Positions 14,497 through 21,881 of a DNA stretch of 22,028 bases are shown piece after piece. Both the position numbers and the translations under genes were made by a program. Under the pieces are notes generated by a model. It worked only from the letters and a program-made list of their open reading frames with translations. It made no database searches and had not been told where the DNA came from. Source of the stretch: Bradyrhizobium sp. CCH5-F6 (lineage in GTDB: Bacteria > Pseudomonadota > Alphaproteobacteria > Rhizobiales > Xanthobacteraceae); assembly GCF_001556045.1 (NCBI RefSeq), contig NZ_LSIC01000081.1:1-22028 (forward strand). Reading direction: 5' to 3'. How positions within the stretch are numbered: the first letter of the stretch is position 1; the number at the start of each line of letters is the position of its first letter.

Positions 14497-16044
14497 CTAC
14501 ATCTGGACTTCGATCAGCCGCGGCCCGGGTTCGGCGACGGCTTCGGCCAGCGCCTTGTTGAACTCGTCGGCATTGGTGACGGCGCGGCCGGGCACGCCCA
14601 TACCCTTGGCCAGCGCCACGAAATCCAGCGTCGGGCGGTCGAGCCTGAGCATGTCGTTGGCGCGCTGGCCGGGCTCGCCGGCGCCGACATTGTCGAACTC
14701 GCCGCGCAGGATCTGGTAGATGCGGTTGGCGAACACGATGGTGACGATGTCGAGGTTCTCGCGCGCCTGCGTCCACAGCGACTGGATGGTGTACATCGCG
14801 CTGCCGTCACCGACCATCGTGATGACCTTACGGTCCGGGCAGGCGATCGCCGCGCCGATCGAGAGCGGCGTGGAAAAGCCGATCGAGCCGCCCATGTTCT
14901 GGAGCCAGTCGTGCGGGGCGGCGGCAGCCGTTGGCGGAAAGAAGGCGCGACCGGTGGTGAGAGACTCGTCGACCAGGATCGCATTCTCCGGGATCGCATA
15001 GGCGATCGACTGCGCGATCGAGGCGTGGGTCAGCGCACCGGTCGGCTTGACCAACTCCTGCAAAGCCTGCGGCTGGACGTCCTTGGTGCTGGCCTTGACG
15101 GCGCTGGCGAGCGCCTCGAGCGCCGCGACCGAGTTCTCGCCCCACGAGGTCATGCGATGCACGTCGCAGCCCTCGGGCCGGAGCACGCTCGGCTTGTTCG
15201 GATAGGCGAAGAACGCCACGGGATCGTCGGCCTCGACCAGCACGATGTGGCGGAACTTCGCCAGCATCGGCAGCGCCTGGTCGATGACATAGTGGATGCG
15301 GTCGATCGAGAAACGGCCGCGGCCCCGCGCCATCTTCGGGCGGAAGGTCGGACCCATCACCGTGCAGCCGGTCTTGCCGGCGATGCGCTCGGCCAGCGCC
15401 AGACCCTGCTCGCTCAGCGCGCTGCCGGTCATCAGCAAGAGCGTGCCTTCGCCGTCGCCATGAAGAATTTTGGCGGCCTGCTCGACCGCCTGCGGCGAAT
15501 AGCTCGCGCGTTGCTGCTCGGCCGGAACCTCGGCGATGCCGTCGGCCTCGTTCCAGGCGGTGTCGGCGGGCAGGATCAGGGTCGCGATCTGCGGCGGCGC
15601 GCTTTTGGCGGCGGCGATCGCCGCGGCGCCGTCGGCGGCGACCGATTTGGCATCCGGCGAGGTGCGGACCCAGGACGACATCGGCCGGGCCAGGCCCTCG
15701 ATGTCCGAGGTCAGCGGGGCGTTGTAGCCGATGTGGTAGACGGCGTGCTGGCCGACGATGTTGACGATGCCGGAATTGGCCTTCTTGGCATTGTGCAGGT
15801 TGGCAAGGCCGTTGGCGAGGCCGGGACCGAGATGGAGCAGGGTCGAGGCCGGCGTGCCCTTCATGCGGAAATAGCCGTCGGCGGCGCCCGTCACCACACC
15901 CTCGAACAGGCCGAGCACGCAGCGCATGCCGGGCACGCGGTCGAGCGCTGCGACAAAATGCATCTCGGAGGTGCCGGGATTGGTGAAGCAGACGTCCACC
16001 CCGCCCTTGACCATCGTCCGCACCAGGCTTTCCGCACCGTTCAT
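14497..16044 (-). CDS. TPP-dependent enzyme, benzoylformate decarboxylase / acetolactate synthase-like
   Basis: The 515-residue protein has all three TPP-enzyme domains. The N-terminal Pyr domain carries TNPGTSEMHF (21-30), the catalytic Glu in LFEGVVTGAADGY (E48) and LLHLGPGLANG (H71). A middle domain runs from about 185 to 330. The PP domain has GDGSAMYTIQSLWTQA from residue 412, with N440 completing the metal and diphosphate motif. Homologues are often labelled acetolactate synthase large subunit. However, the short length, NPGTSE, the His in LLHLGPG and GDGSAxYxIxxLW are closer to benzoylformate decarboxylase, which splits 2-oxo acids to aldehyde and CO2. The true substrate is unknown. 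It leads a two-gene operon with the nuclease-like gene and is divergent from the L,D-transpeptidase gene. Confidence 0.88.
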   Translation of the reverse strand: MNGAESLVRTMVKGGVDVCFTNPGTSEMHFVAALDRVPGMRCVLGLFEGVVTGAADGYFRMKGTPASTLLHLGPGLANGLANLHNAKKANSGIVNIVGQHAVYHIGYNAPLTSDIEGLARPMSSWVRTSPDAKSVAADGAAAIAAAKSAPPQIATLILPADTAWNEADGIAEVPAEQQRASYSPQAVEQAAKILHGDGEGTLLLMTGSALSEQGLALAERIAGKTGCTVMGPTFRPKMARGRGRFSIDRIHYVIDQALPMLAKFRHIVLVEADDPVAFFAYPNKPSVLRPEGCDVHRMTSWGENSVAALEALASAVKASTKDVQPQALQELVKPTGALTHASIAQSIAYAIPENAILVDESLTTGRAFFPPTAAAAPHDWLQNMGGSIGFSTPLSIGAAIACPDRKVITMVGDGSAMYTIQSLWTQARENLDIVTIVFANRIYQILRGEFDNVGAGEPGQRANDMLRLDRPTLDFVALAKGMGVPGRAVTNADEFNKALAEAVAEPGPRLIEVQM

Positions 16045-16196
16045 CCCAAGGCTCCCACGACCGGCATTGTCCAGATAAAAGTCCGATCAATCATTGTTCG
16101 TGCGTTCCGTCAAAGCAAGACCCGCCATCGCTGCCCTGCCCCGCGCGGCAATGCGCCGGCTTGGCTAATGCTTTCCGGCAAATTGTGGTTGCCGAT

Positions 16197-16209
16197 TTGG
16201 TAACACCAA
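16197..16209. promoter_or_regulatory. GntR/FadR-type operator-like palindrome
   Basis: TTGGT-AAC-ACCAA is a perfect 5-base-arm palindrome with a 3-base centre. This matches the TTGGTnnnACCAA pattern of FadR-subfamily GntR regulators such as PdhR. It lies 153 bases upstream of the TPP-enzyme gene and 99 bases upstream of the L,D-transpeptidase gene. No regulator gene is in the window. Confidence 0.45.
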
Positions 16210-16307
16210 TCGTGAAGCATGGCCTCCCTCACGGGCCCGTGGCTTGCGAAATGCCCGCAAATATGGCCTGTGGCTTCCGTTGAATCGATTTTTTGCTGGG
16301 GGAGACA

Positions 16308-16886
16308 ATGATCCGGTTTTTTGCCGCGCCGATTGCCGCCATCGCACTGCTGTCGGCCATGGCAGGCGGCGCGCTCGCGGAAGAGTTCGACACGCGCGAC
16401 ATCATGGGCGGCGGCCCGAACTTCTTCCGTTCCGGCGCCAATCCCGTCCCCCGCACCACCGTCATGTACAACGGTAACTACGCTCCCGGCACGATCGTCG
16501 TGAACACCAGCGAGCGGCGGCTGTATCTGGTGCTCCAGAACGGCCAGGCGCTGCGCTACGGCATCGGCGTCGGCCGCGACGGCTTCCGCTGGGGCGGGGT
16601 GCACAAGATCACCGCCAAGAAGGAATGGCCGGACTGGACGCCGCCGTCGCAGATGCTGGCCCGCAGGCCCGACCTGCCGCGCCACATGAAGGGCGGCGTC
16701 GACAACCCGCTCGGCGCCCGCGCGATGTATCTGGGCTCGACGCTGTACCGCATCCACGGCTCCAACGAGCCGGAGACGATCGGACAGGCGGTCTCCTCGG
16801 GCTGCTTCCGCATGACCAATGACGACGTCACCGACCTTTACAGCCGTGTGGCGGTCGGGACCACCGTGGTCGTGCTGAACAATTAG
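16308..16886 (+). CDS. L,D-transpeptidase (YkuD domain)
   Basis: The 192-residue protein has a signal peptide (about 1-24, ending ALA) and a YkuD domain from about 60 to 190. It begins APGTIVVNTSERRLYLVL and carries the active-site motif HGSNEPETIGQAVSSGCFRM, with His150 and the catalytic Cys166. Such enzymes act in the periplasm, forming 3-3 peptidoglycan crosslinks or attaching proteins to the wall. Bradyrhizobium-type genomes have many paralogues, so the particular reaction is not fixed. The ATG has GGGGGAGA five bases upstream. The gene is followed after 82 bases by the DUF2927 gene in the same direction. Confidence 0.93.
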   Translation: MIRFFAAPIAAIALLSAMAGGALAEEFDTRDIMGGGPNFFRSGANPVPRTTVMYNGNYAPGTIVVNTSERRLYLVLQNGQALRYGIGVGRDGFRWGGVHKITAKKEWPDWTPPSQMLARRPDLPRHMKGGVDNPLGARAMYLGSTLYRIHGSNEPETIGQAVSSGCFRMTNDDVTDLYSRVAVGTTVVVLNN

Positions 16887-16968
16887 AGCCCGCGCGCGGC
16901 GGAACCCGCAGGGCGCGAGAATTTGCGGCCTTGTGCGCGCGGGGCGAATGCGGCAGCGTCGAGCAACG

Positions 16969-17784
16969 ATGTCCGCATTGACTCCGTCCTCGCCCGCCCT
17001 TCGCCTCGCCCTGCTGGCGCTCGCCGCGCTCACATGCGTGCCTGACACCGCGGCCACGGCTGCCGCGGGCGAACTGCCCGCGATCTCCTCGCGCCAGCGC
17101 AACGAGAAGAAGAGCTTCTCCGACGGCGAGATCGTCGAGGGCTTTCTCAAGACCGCCTTCGGCGCCGAATACCACCTCGCCGGCCGCGTCGACCGCATCC
17201 GCAAGTTCGACGGGCCGGTGCGGGTGTTCGCCGAGAGCGACCGCGCCGATCGCAAGACGCAGCTTGCGAGAGTGGTGAGCGACATCGCCAGGCGCGTGCA
17301 GCATCTCGACATCGCCATGACCAATACCAACGAGGCGGCGAATGTGCGGGTCAAGCTCGTGCGCGACCGCGATCTCTACCGCACCATGACCAGCTTCTAC
17401 GGCGCCGAGAAGGCGCGCGAGATCCGCACCTCGCTCGATCCGCAATGCCTGTCCGGCTTCCGCAAGAACGACAATTTCGAGATCGAGCATTCCGACGTCA
17501 TCCTCACCGTCGACAACGGCGATTTCGTCTTCCTCGACTGCGCCTATGAGGAACTGCTGCAATCGCTCGGGCCGATCAACGACACCGCGAGCGTGCCCTG
17601 GACCATGTTCAACGACAACGTCTCGATGGGCTATTTCGACGTCTACGACCAGTACATCCTCAACCTGCTCTACGATCCCCGCATCAAGGCCGGCATGACG
17701 GTGGCGGAGGTCAAGGCGGTGCTGCCCGCCGTGCTCAAGGATGTGCGCGCCTGGGTGAAGCGGGTGAATGATCTGAGGGATTGA
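16969..17784 (+). CDS. DUF2927 domain-containing secreted protein
   Basis: The 271-residue protein starts with a hydrophobic export signal (about 12-32, LRLALLALAALTCVPDTAAT) that could also be a lipoprotein signal around the Cys. The DUF2927 domain follows: FSDGEIVEGFLKTAFGAEY (about 50-68), RIRKFDGPVRVF, and the C-terminal FNDNVSMGYFDVYDQYILN and LLYDPRIKAGMTVAEV. The family is alphaproteobacterial and uncharacterised. The fold may be zincin-like, but I see no HExxH motif here. The ATG giving MSALTPSS was chosen over one 12 codons earlier because the earlier one adds only an Arg-rich tail; neither has a clear ribosome-binding site. It may share a transcript with the upstream L,D-transpeptidase. 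Confidence 0.88.
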   Translation: MSALTPSSPALRLALLALAALTCVPDTAATAAAGELPAISSRQRNEKKSFSDGEIVEGFLKTAFGAEYHLAGRVDRIRKFDGPVRVFAESDRADRKTQLARVVSDIARRVQHLDIAMTNTNEAANVRVKLVRDRDLYRTMTSFYGAEKAREIRTSLDPQCLSGFRKNDNFEIEHSDVILTVDNGDFVFLDCAYEELLQSLGPINDTASVPWTMFNDNVSMGYFDVYDQYILNLLYDPRIKAGMTVAEVKAVLPAVLKDVRAWVKRVNDLRD

Positions 17785-17791
17785 GCCCGGT

Positions 17792-17871
17792 CGTCATTGC
17801 GAGCGCAGCGAAGCAATCCAGAATCTCTCCGCGGTGGCAGACTGGATTGCTTCGCTGCGCTCGCAATGACG
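17792..17871. repeat. REP-like palindrome with perfect 30-bp arms
   Basis: Bases 17792-17821 are the exact reverse complement of 17842-17871, separated by 20 bases. The arm begins CGTCATTGCGAGCGCAGCGA, a sequence I recognise as a very common intergenic repeat in Bradyrhizobium and several other Proteobacteria. It starts seven bases after the DUF2927 stop and lies between two convergent genes, so it probably also acts as a bidirectional terminator. Confidence 0.9.
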
Positions 17872-17888
17872 GAGCAAGCTGCACGGCC

Positions 17889-19016
17889 CTACTGCACGAG
17901 ATCGGCGACGGTGGTCGCGGCCTTCAGGCCGGTGCCGGTGAGGACGGTGACCGTGGTCTCGCTCGCCTTGATCGCACCAGCGGCCGCGAGCTTGTCCAGC
18001 GCTGCGGCCGCGCTGGCGCTGGTCGGCTCGGCGAACAGGCCCTGGCGCGCAAGACGGCGCAGCGCACCGACGATCTCGTCCTCGGTGAGGGCAATGGTGC
18101 CGCCACCGCTCTCGCGCAGGGCGGCGATGATCTCGCGCAGGCGCAGCGGATTCTTGATGGCGGTGCCTTCGGCGACGGTCTTGTGCACCTCGCGCGCGAC
18201 GGGCGTATCGACACCGGCCTGAAAGCTCGCATCGATCGGCGAGCAGTTTTGCGGCTGCGCCGCGAACAGGCGCGGCAGCTTCGCGATCTGGCCGGCTTTC
18301 AAAAGCTCCCGGAAGCCGAAGGCGCAGCCCAAGAGGCTGCTGCCGGCGCCGACGGGAACGATGACGTTGTCGGGCGCGCGGAAGCCGAGATCTTCCCAGA
18401 TCTCGTAGGCGAGCGATTTGGTGCCTTCCAGGAAGAACGGCTGCCAATTGTGGCTGGCGTAGAAGGTCTCGTTCGACTGGCGGATGGCCTCGGCTTCCGA
18501 CTCCTCGCGCGGCCCCTCCACGAGCTGCACCGTCGCGCCGTAAGCGCGCACCTGCGCGATCTTGGCCGGCGACGTGGACGCGGGAGCGAGGATCTTCACA
18601 CGCATGCCGCCGGCGGCACCCAACCCTGCCATCGACGAGCCGCCATTGCCGGAGGAGTCCTCCAGAATGGCCGAGATGCCGATCTGCCGCAGGAAGGACA
18701 GCATCACCGCCGAGCCGCGATCCTTGAAGCTGCCGGTCGGATTGAACCATTCGAGCTTGAACAGCGGGCGCAGATCGCCCCAGTCCTGCTGCACCAGCGG
18801 CGTGCAGCCTTCGCCGAGCGTGATCGGCTTTGCGATCTCGACCGGCAATGCCGCCCGGTAGCGCCAGAGCGACCGCGTCCGACTATCAATGTCCTCGCGC
18901 GAGATGCCGGCCCCCGGCGTCACCAGCAGCGGCGTGCGCTCGTCCGAGCACCAGCGCGGCTGGTCGAGCGGGTAGAGCCGTCCGTTGCGGGGGTCGATGT
19001 AGCTGGCGGTGGGCAT
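17889..19016 (-). CDS. Threonine-synthase-like PLP-dependent enzyme
   Basis: The 375-residue protein is of fold-type II (tryptophan synthase beta family). FNPTGSFKDRG (91-101) contains the PLP-binding Lys98. SSGNGGSSMAG (121-131) is the substrate/cofactor loop. VPVGAGSSLLG is the phosphate-binding Gly loop, and FAEPTSASAAAAL is near the C-terminus. The best match is threonine synthase (O-phosphohomoserine to threonine), but threonine dehydratase- or cysteate synthase-like activities share these motifs. An N-terminal YIDPRNGRLYPLDQPRWCS resembles the reduced zinc-ribbon start of ThrC-like proteins. GGAG seven to eight bases before the ATG sets the start. It is divergent from the URC pair, across a 361-base spacer, and converges on the palindromic repeat. 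Confidence 0.85.
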   Translation of the reverse strand: MPTASYIDPRNGRLYPLDQPRWCSDERTPLLVTPGAGISREDIDSRTRSLWRYRAALPVEIAKPITLGEGCTPLVQQDWGDLRPLFKLEWFNPTGSFKDRGSAVMLSFLRQIGISAILEDSSGNGGSSMAGLGAAGGMRVKILAPASTSPAKIAQVRAYGATVQLVEGPREESEAEAIRQSNETFYASHNWQPFFLEGTKSLAYEIWEDLGFRAPDNVIVPVGAGSSLLGCAFGFRELLKAGQIAKLPRLFAAQPQNCSPIDASFQAGVDTPVAREVHKTVAEGTAIKNPLRLREIIAALRESGGGTIALTEDEIVGALRRLARQGLFAEPTSASAAAALDKLAAAGAIKASETTVTVLTGTGLKAATTVADLVQ

Positions 19017-19250
19017 GGGGGTCTCCAAGACAAGGACGATCTATGACTGGGCCGGGATTCGACGCTGGCCGAACGGATGCACCGCCTTGAAAACACGAGA
19101 AACAGAAATATTTCAATGCCTTGATCCGGTCGCGCCGACAGGACGGGGATCTGGGTCCGCGCGAGGACCCGGCGCTGAAGGCGAACTCGGCAAGCCCGTT
19201 AATGACGGGAATGTGGTCGCAAACGGCCCTGCCCGCCTCCCACGATTAAC

Positions 19251-19277
19251 TTGTCTGTCGTCGCCGGCCGCTACAAT
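19251..19277 (+). promoter_or_regulatory. Candidate promoter of the URC pair
   Basis: CTTGTC/TTGTCT as -35 is followed by TACAAT as -10, with 15-16 bases between them, about 100 bases before the URC1 start codon. The -10 is close to consensus; the spacing is slightly short. The upstream part of the 19017-19377 spacer holds only a small dyad (GGGTCC/GGACCC near 19153-19169). Confidence 0.4.
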
Positions 19278-19333
19278 ATGTTGGATTGAGCTTGCGCCAC
19301 CGCTGTTCTTCGGCAGGTAACGCAAGCGAGTCA

Positions 19334-19365
19334 GGCCCGTCCGAGCGGCGGGCCGTTGGCTTTTT
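19334..19365 (+). promoter_or_regulatory. Terminator-like hairpin in the URC1 leader (possible attenuator)
   Basis: An 8-base stem (19334-19341 with 19347-19354, one T-G pair) with loop CGAGC is followed six bases later by TTTTT. The URC1 ribosome-binding site GGGAG starts immediately after the T-run, and the start codon comes seven bases on. The position between the candidate promoter and the gene fits a transcription attenuator. It could alternatively end a short upstream transcript. Confidence 0.45.
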
Positions 19366-19377
19366 GGGAGCCTGGAC

Positions 19378-20634
19378 ATGAGCCGCGCGAACCGTACCGA
19401 CCACATCCGCCTCACCTCCCATCCAGAGCCGGGGCGGAAGGCTGCCTTTCCGATCCATTGGGGCGCTGCCGATGCACGCGCCCGCGGCCCGATCATCGGC
19501 ACGGTGTCGCGCGCCGGGGATCGCAACGTGATCGGCAGCCATGGCGGGTCCTACGCGATGTACCGCGCGCTCGCCGTCTCCGCCGGCGCGCTCGATCCGA
19601 TCCGGCGCCCCGACCTCACCAACACATTTCCGGCGGCGACCATCGGGCCGTTCCCGCAATGGAGCGATCCCGCCAAAATCGTCGCGCTCGATCCCTGGGG
19701 GCATCTCGTCGCCGAGAACTTCCGCCAGGAGATCGCCGAAGGCGCCGACATCCGTCCGAGCATCGCAGTGACGCGGGCGCGGCTGGACCTGCCGGAGATC
19801 CGCGAGGCGCTGGCGGCGAAACGTCTGCGCGCCGATGGCGAGGTCGTGCATGCCAATGGCAGCGTGTCCGTGGTGAAGATCGCGATCGATCCGGTCTGGT
19901 ACCTGCCGGGCCTTGCCGCGCGCTTCGGCACGGGCGAGACCGAACTGCGGCGGACGCTGTTCGAGCAGACCGCCGGCATGTTCCCCGAGCTCGTGACCCG
20001 GCCGGACATGAAGGTTTTTCTGCCGCCGATCGGCGGCACCACCGTCTATCTGTTCGGCGACGTCACCAAGCTGCCGGACCACCGCACGAAAATCACCTGC
20101 CGCGTGCACGACGAGTGCAACGGCTCCGACGTGTTCGGCTCCGACATCTGCACCTGCCGTCCCTACCTGATCCACGGCATCGAGGAATCCGCGCGCGGCG
20201 CGCAGGAGGGCGGGCTCGGGCTCGTCGTCTACAACCGGAAGGAGGGCCGCGCACTCGGCGAGGTCACGAAATTCCTGGTCTACAATGCCCGCAAGCGCCA
20301 GGAGGATGGCGACGCGGCCGCCGCCTATTTCGAGCGCACTGAATGCGTCGCTGGCGTCCAGGACGCACGCTTCCAGCAATTGATGCCGGATACGATCCAC
20401 TGGCTGGGCCTCAAGCGCATCGACCGCTTCCTGTCGATGAGCGACATGAAATACGACGCGCTGACCTCGCAGGGCATCGACATCGTCGAGCGCGTGCCGA
20501 TCCCGCCGGAGCTGATCCCGGCCGACGCCTATGTCGAGATCGCCGCGAAGAAGGCGGCCGGCTACTACTCGACCGACATCGCGCCCGAGAAGGATGTCAA
20601 CGGCGTGGTCGGGCGTTCGCTGGAAAAATACTGA
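19378..20634 (+). CDS. urc1: URC1-type GTP cyclohydrolase II homologue (uracil catabolism)
   Basis: The 418-residue protein has a C-terminal half related to GTP cyclohydrolase II (RibA). CRVHDECNGSDVFGSDICTC (241-260) supplies the zinc Cys triad C247, C258 and C260. It is far longer than RibA (about 200 residues) and has a distinct N-terminal half (SHGGSYAMYRALAV, NTFPAATIGPFPQW). It also has the diagnostic stretch YNRKEGRALGEVTKFLVYNA (285-304) and QDARFQQLMPDTIHWLGL. These features match URC1 of the URC uracil-degradation route, which is thought to open the uracil ring at the nucleotide level; they do not match riboflavin synthesis. GGGAG lies seven bases upstream of the ATG. The gene is followed after only seven bases by URC4. 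No other riboflavin gene is nearby. Confidence 0.88.
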   Translation: MSRANRTDHIRLTSHPEPGRKAAFPIHWGAADARARGPIIGTVSRAGDRNVIGSHGGSYAMYRALAVSAGALDPIRRPDLTNTFPAATIGPFPQWSDPAKIVALDPWGHLVAENFRQEIAEGADIRPSIAVTRARLDLPEIREALAAKRLRADGEVVHANGSVSVVKIAIDPVWYLPGLAARFGTGETELRRTLFEQTAGMFPELVTRPDMKVFLPPIGGTTVYLFGDVTKLPDHRTKITCRVHDECNGSDVFGSDICTCRPYLIHGIEESARGAQEGGLGLVVYNRKEGRALGEVTKFLVYNARKRQEDGDAAAAYFERTECVAGVQDARFQQLMPDTIHWLGLKRIDRFLSMSDMKYDALTSQGIDIVERVPIPPELIPADAYVEIAAKKAAGYYSTDIAPEKDVNGVVGRSLEKY

Positions 20635-20641
20635 TCGCGCG

Positions 20642-21880
20642 ATGGCGGACCCATTGGAATTGCAAGCACGCTCGCTGCTCACCGCAAAGGCGGTGCGCGC
20701 GCGGGCGGGGCAGATGCTCGAGCTCGGCCTTGCCGGCAAGCTCTCGCATTTCACGATCGATCTCGGCCGCATGGATGGCGTTGCGGAGGCGGTGCTTGCG
20801 GTCACGCGCAAGGCCTACCCGACCCTGGACATCCCCTTCCATGCGCGCTGGCGGCACTTCGTGCTCGGCGGCGCCGACCGCTGGGCCAGACTTGCCGACG
20901 CTGCGTCCTGGCCGGATCGCGCCACGCGGGCGCGCGCGGAGTTCGACCTCGCCATCGTCAGCGTGCTGCTCGATGCCGGCGCGGGTGCCGCGTGGCGCTA
21001 TCGCGACGCCGTGACGGGCCAAGGCATCGGCCGCTCCGAGGGGCTTGCCATCGCAAGCCTCGACATGTTCGCGGGCGGCCTGTTTTCTCGCGACGCGCGG
21101 AAGCCGTTCAGGGCCGACGCGGAAGTGCTCGCAGGGCTGCCGCTCGCCGCCCTCACCTCCGCATTTCAGGCGAGCGATGCCAATCCGCTGCTCGGCCTCG
21201 AAGGACGGACCGATCTGCTGCGAAGGCTTGGCAAGCTGGTGGCGGAGCGCGCAGACGTCTTCGGCTTGCACGACACGCCGCGACCGGGCGGACTGTTCGA
21301 TCACATCGCGGCGCAGGCGGATGGCGGCGCCGTTGCCGCGCCCGCAATCCTGTCGGCGGTGCTGAACCAGCTCGGGCCGATCTGGCCGTCACGGCTCGAA
21401 CTCGCTGGCATCCCGCTCGGCGATTGCTGGCGCCATCCGGCGATCAGGACCGATGATGGGACCGCGGGTCTCGTGCCGCTGCACAAGCTGTCGCAATGGC
21501 TGAGCTATTCGCTGATCGAGCCGCTGCAGCGCGCGGGCTTTGACGTCACCGACATCGACGGACTGACCGGGCTTGCCGAATACCGCAATGGTGGCCTGTT
21601 CGTCGATCACGAGGTGCTGCGTCTGCGCGACGCCGCCGACTACGAGCGCGCGCATGCGGTGGATTCGCTGCTCGTCGTGGAATGGCGCGCGCTGACCGTC
21701 GCGCTGCTCGACCGGCTGGCCGACCTGGTTCGCGCAAAGCTTGGCCGCACGCCAGAAACCTTGCCGCTCGCCAGCATTCTGGAAGGCGGCACCTGGGCCG
21801 CAGGCCGCGCCATTGCTTTTGCGCGCCGGTCCGATGGTTCGCCGCCGATCAAGGTGATCAGCGACGGCACGGTGTTTTGA
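20642..21880 (+). CDS. urc4: URC4/Urg3 family protein (DUF1688)
   Basis: The 412-residue protein matches DUF1688, the URC4/Urg3 family. It opens LLTAKAVRARAGQMLELGLAG and continues with FTIDLGRMDG and IPFHARWRHFVLGG. Later come FDLAIVSVLLDAGAGAAWRY, GRSEGLAIASLDMFAGGLFS, LVPLHKLSQWLSYSLIEPL and GLTGLAEYRNGGLFVD. URC4 is genetically required for growth on uracil via the URC pathway in yeast and some bacteria; its chemistry is unresolved. The length is as usual. The start codon comes seven bases after the URC1 stop, so the two are translationally close and surely cotranscribed. The uracil phosphoribosyltransferase often found with them is not in the window and may lie beyond the right edge. Confidence 0.9.
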   Translation: MADPLELQARSLLTAKAVRARAGQMLELGLAGKLSHFTIDLGRMDGVAEAVLAVTRKAYPTLDIPFHARWRHFVLGGADRWARLADAASWPDRATRARAEFDLAIVSVLLDAGAGAAWRYRDAVTGQGIGRSEGLAIASLDMFAGGLFSRDARKPFRADAEVLAGLPLAALTSAFQASDANPLLGLEGRTDLLRRLGKLVAERADVFGLHDTPRPGGLFDHIAAQADGGAVAAPAILSAVLNQLGPIWPSRLELAGIPLGDCWRHPAIRTDDGTAGLVPLHKLSQWLSYSLIEPLQRAGFDVTDIDGLTGLAEYRNGGLFVDHEVLRLRDAADYERAHAVDSLLVVEWRALTVALLDRLADLVRAKLGRTPETLPLASILEGGTWAAGRAIAFARRSDGSPPIKVISDGTVF

Positions 21881-21881
21881 A

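Noticed and set aside
14482..16203. Long plus-strand open frame opposite the TPP-enzyme gene
   Set aside because: His/Arg/Gly-rich product with no motif; the minus strand carries all TPP-enzyme signatures.
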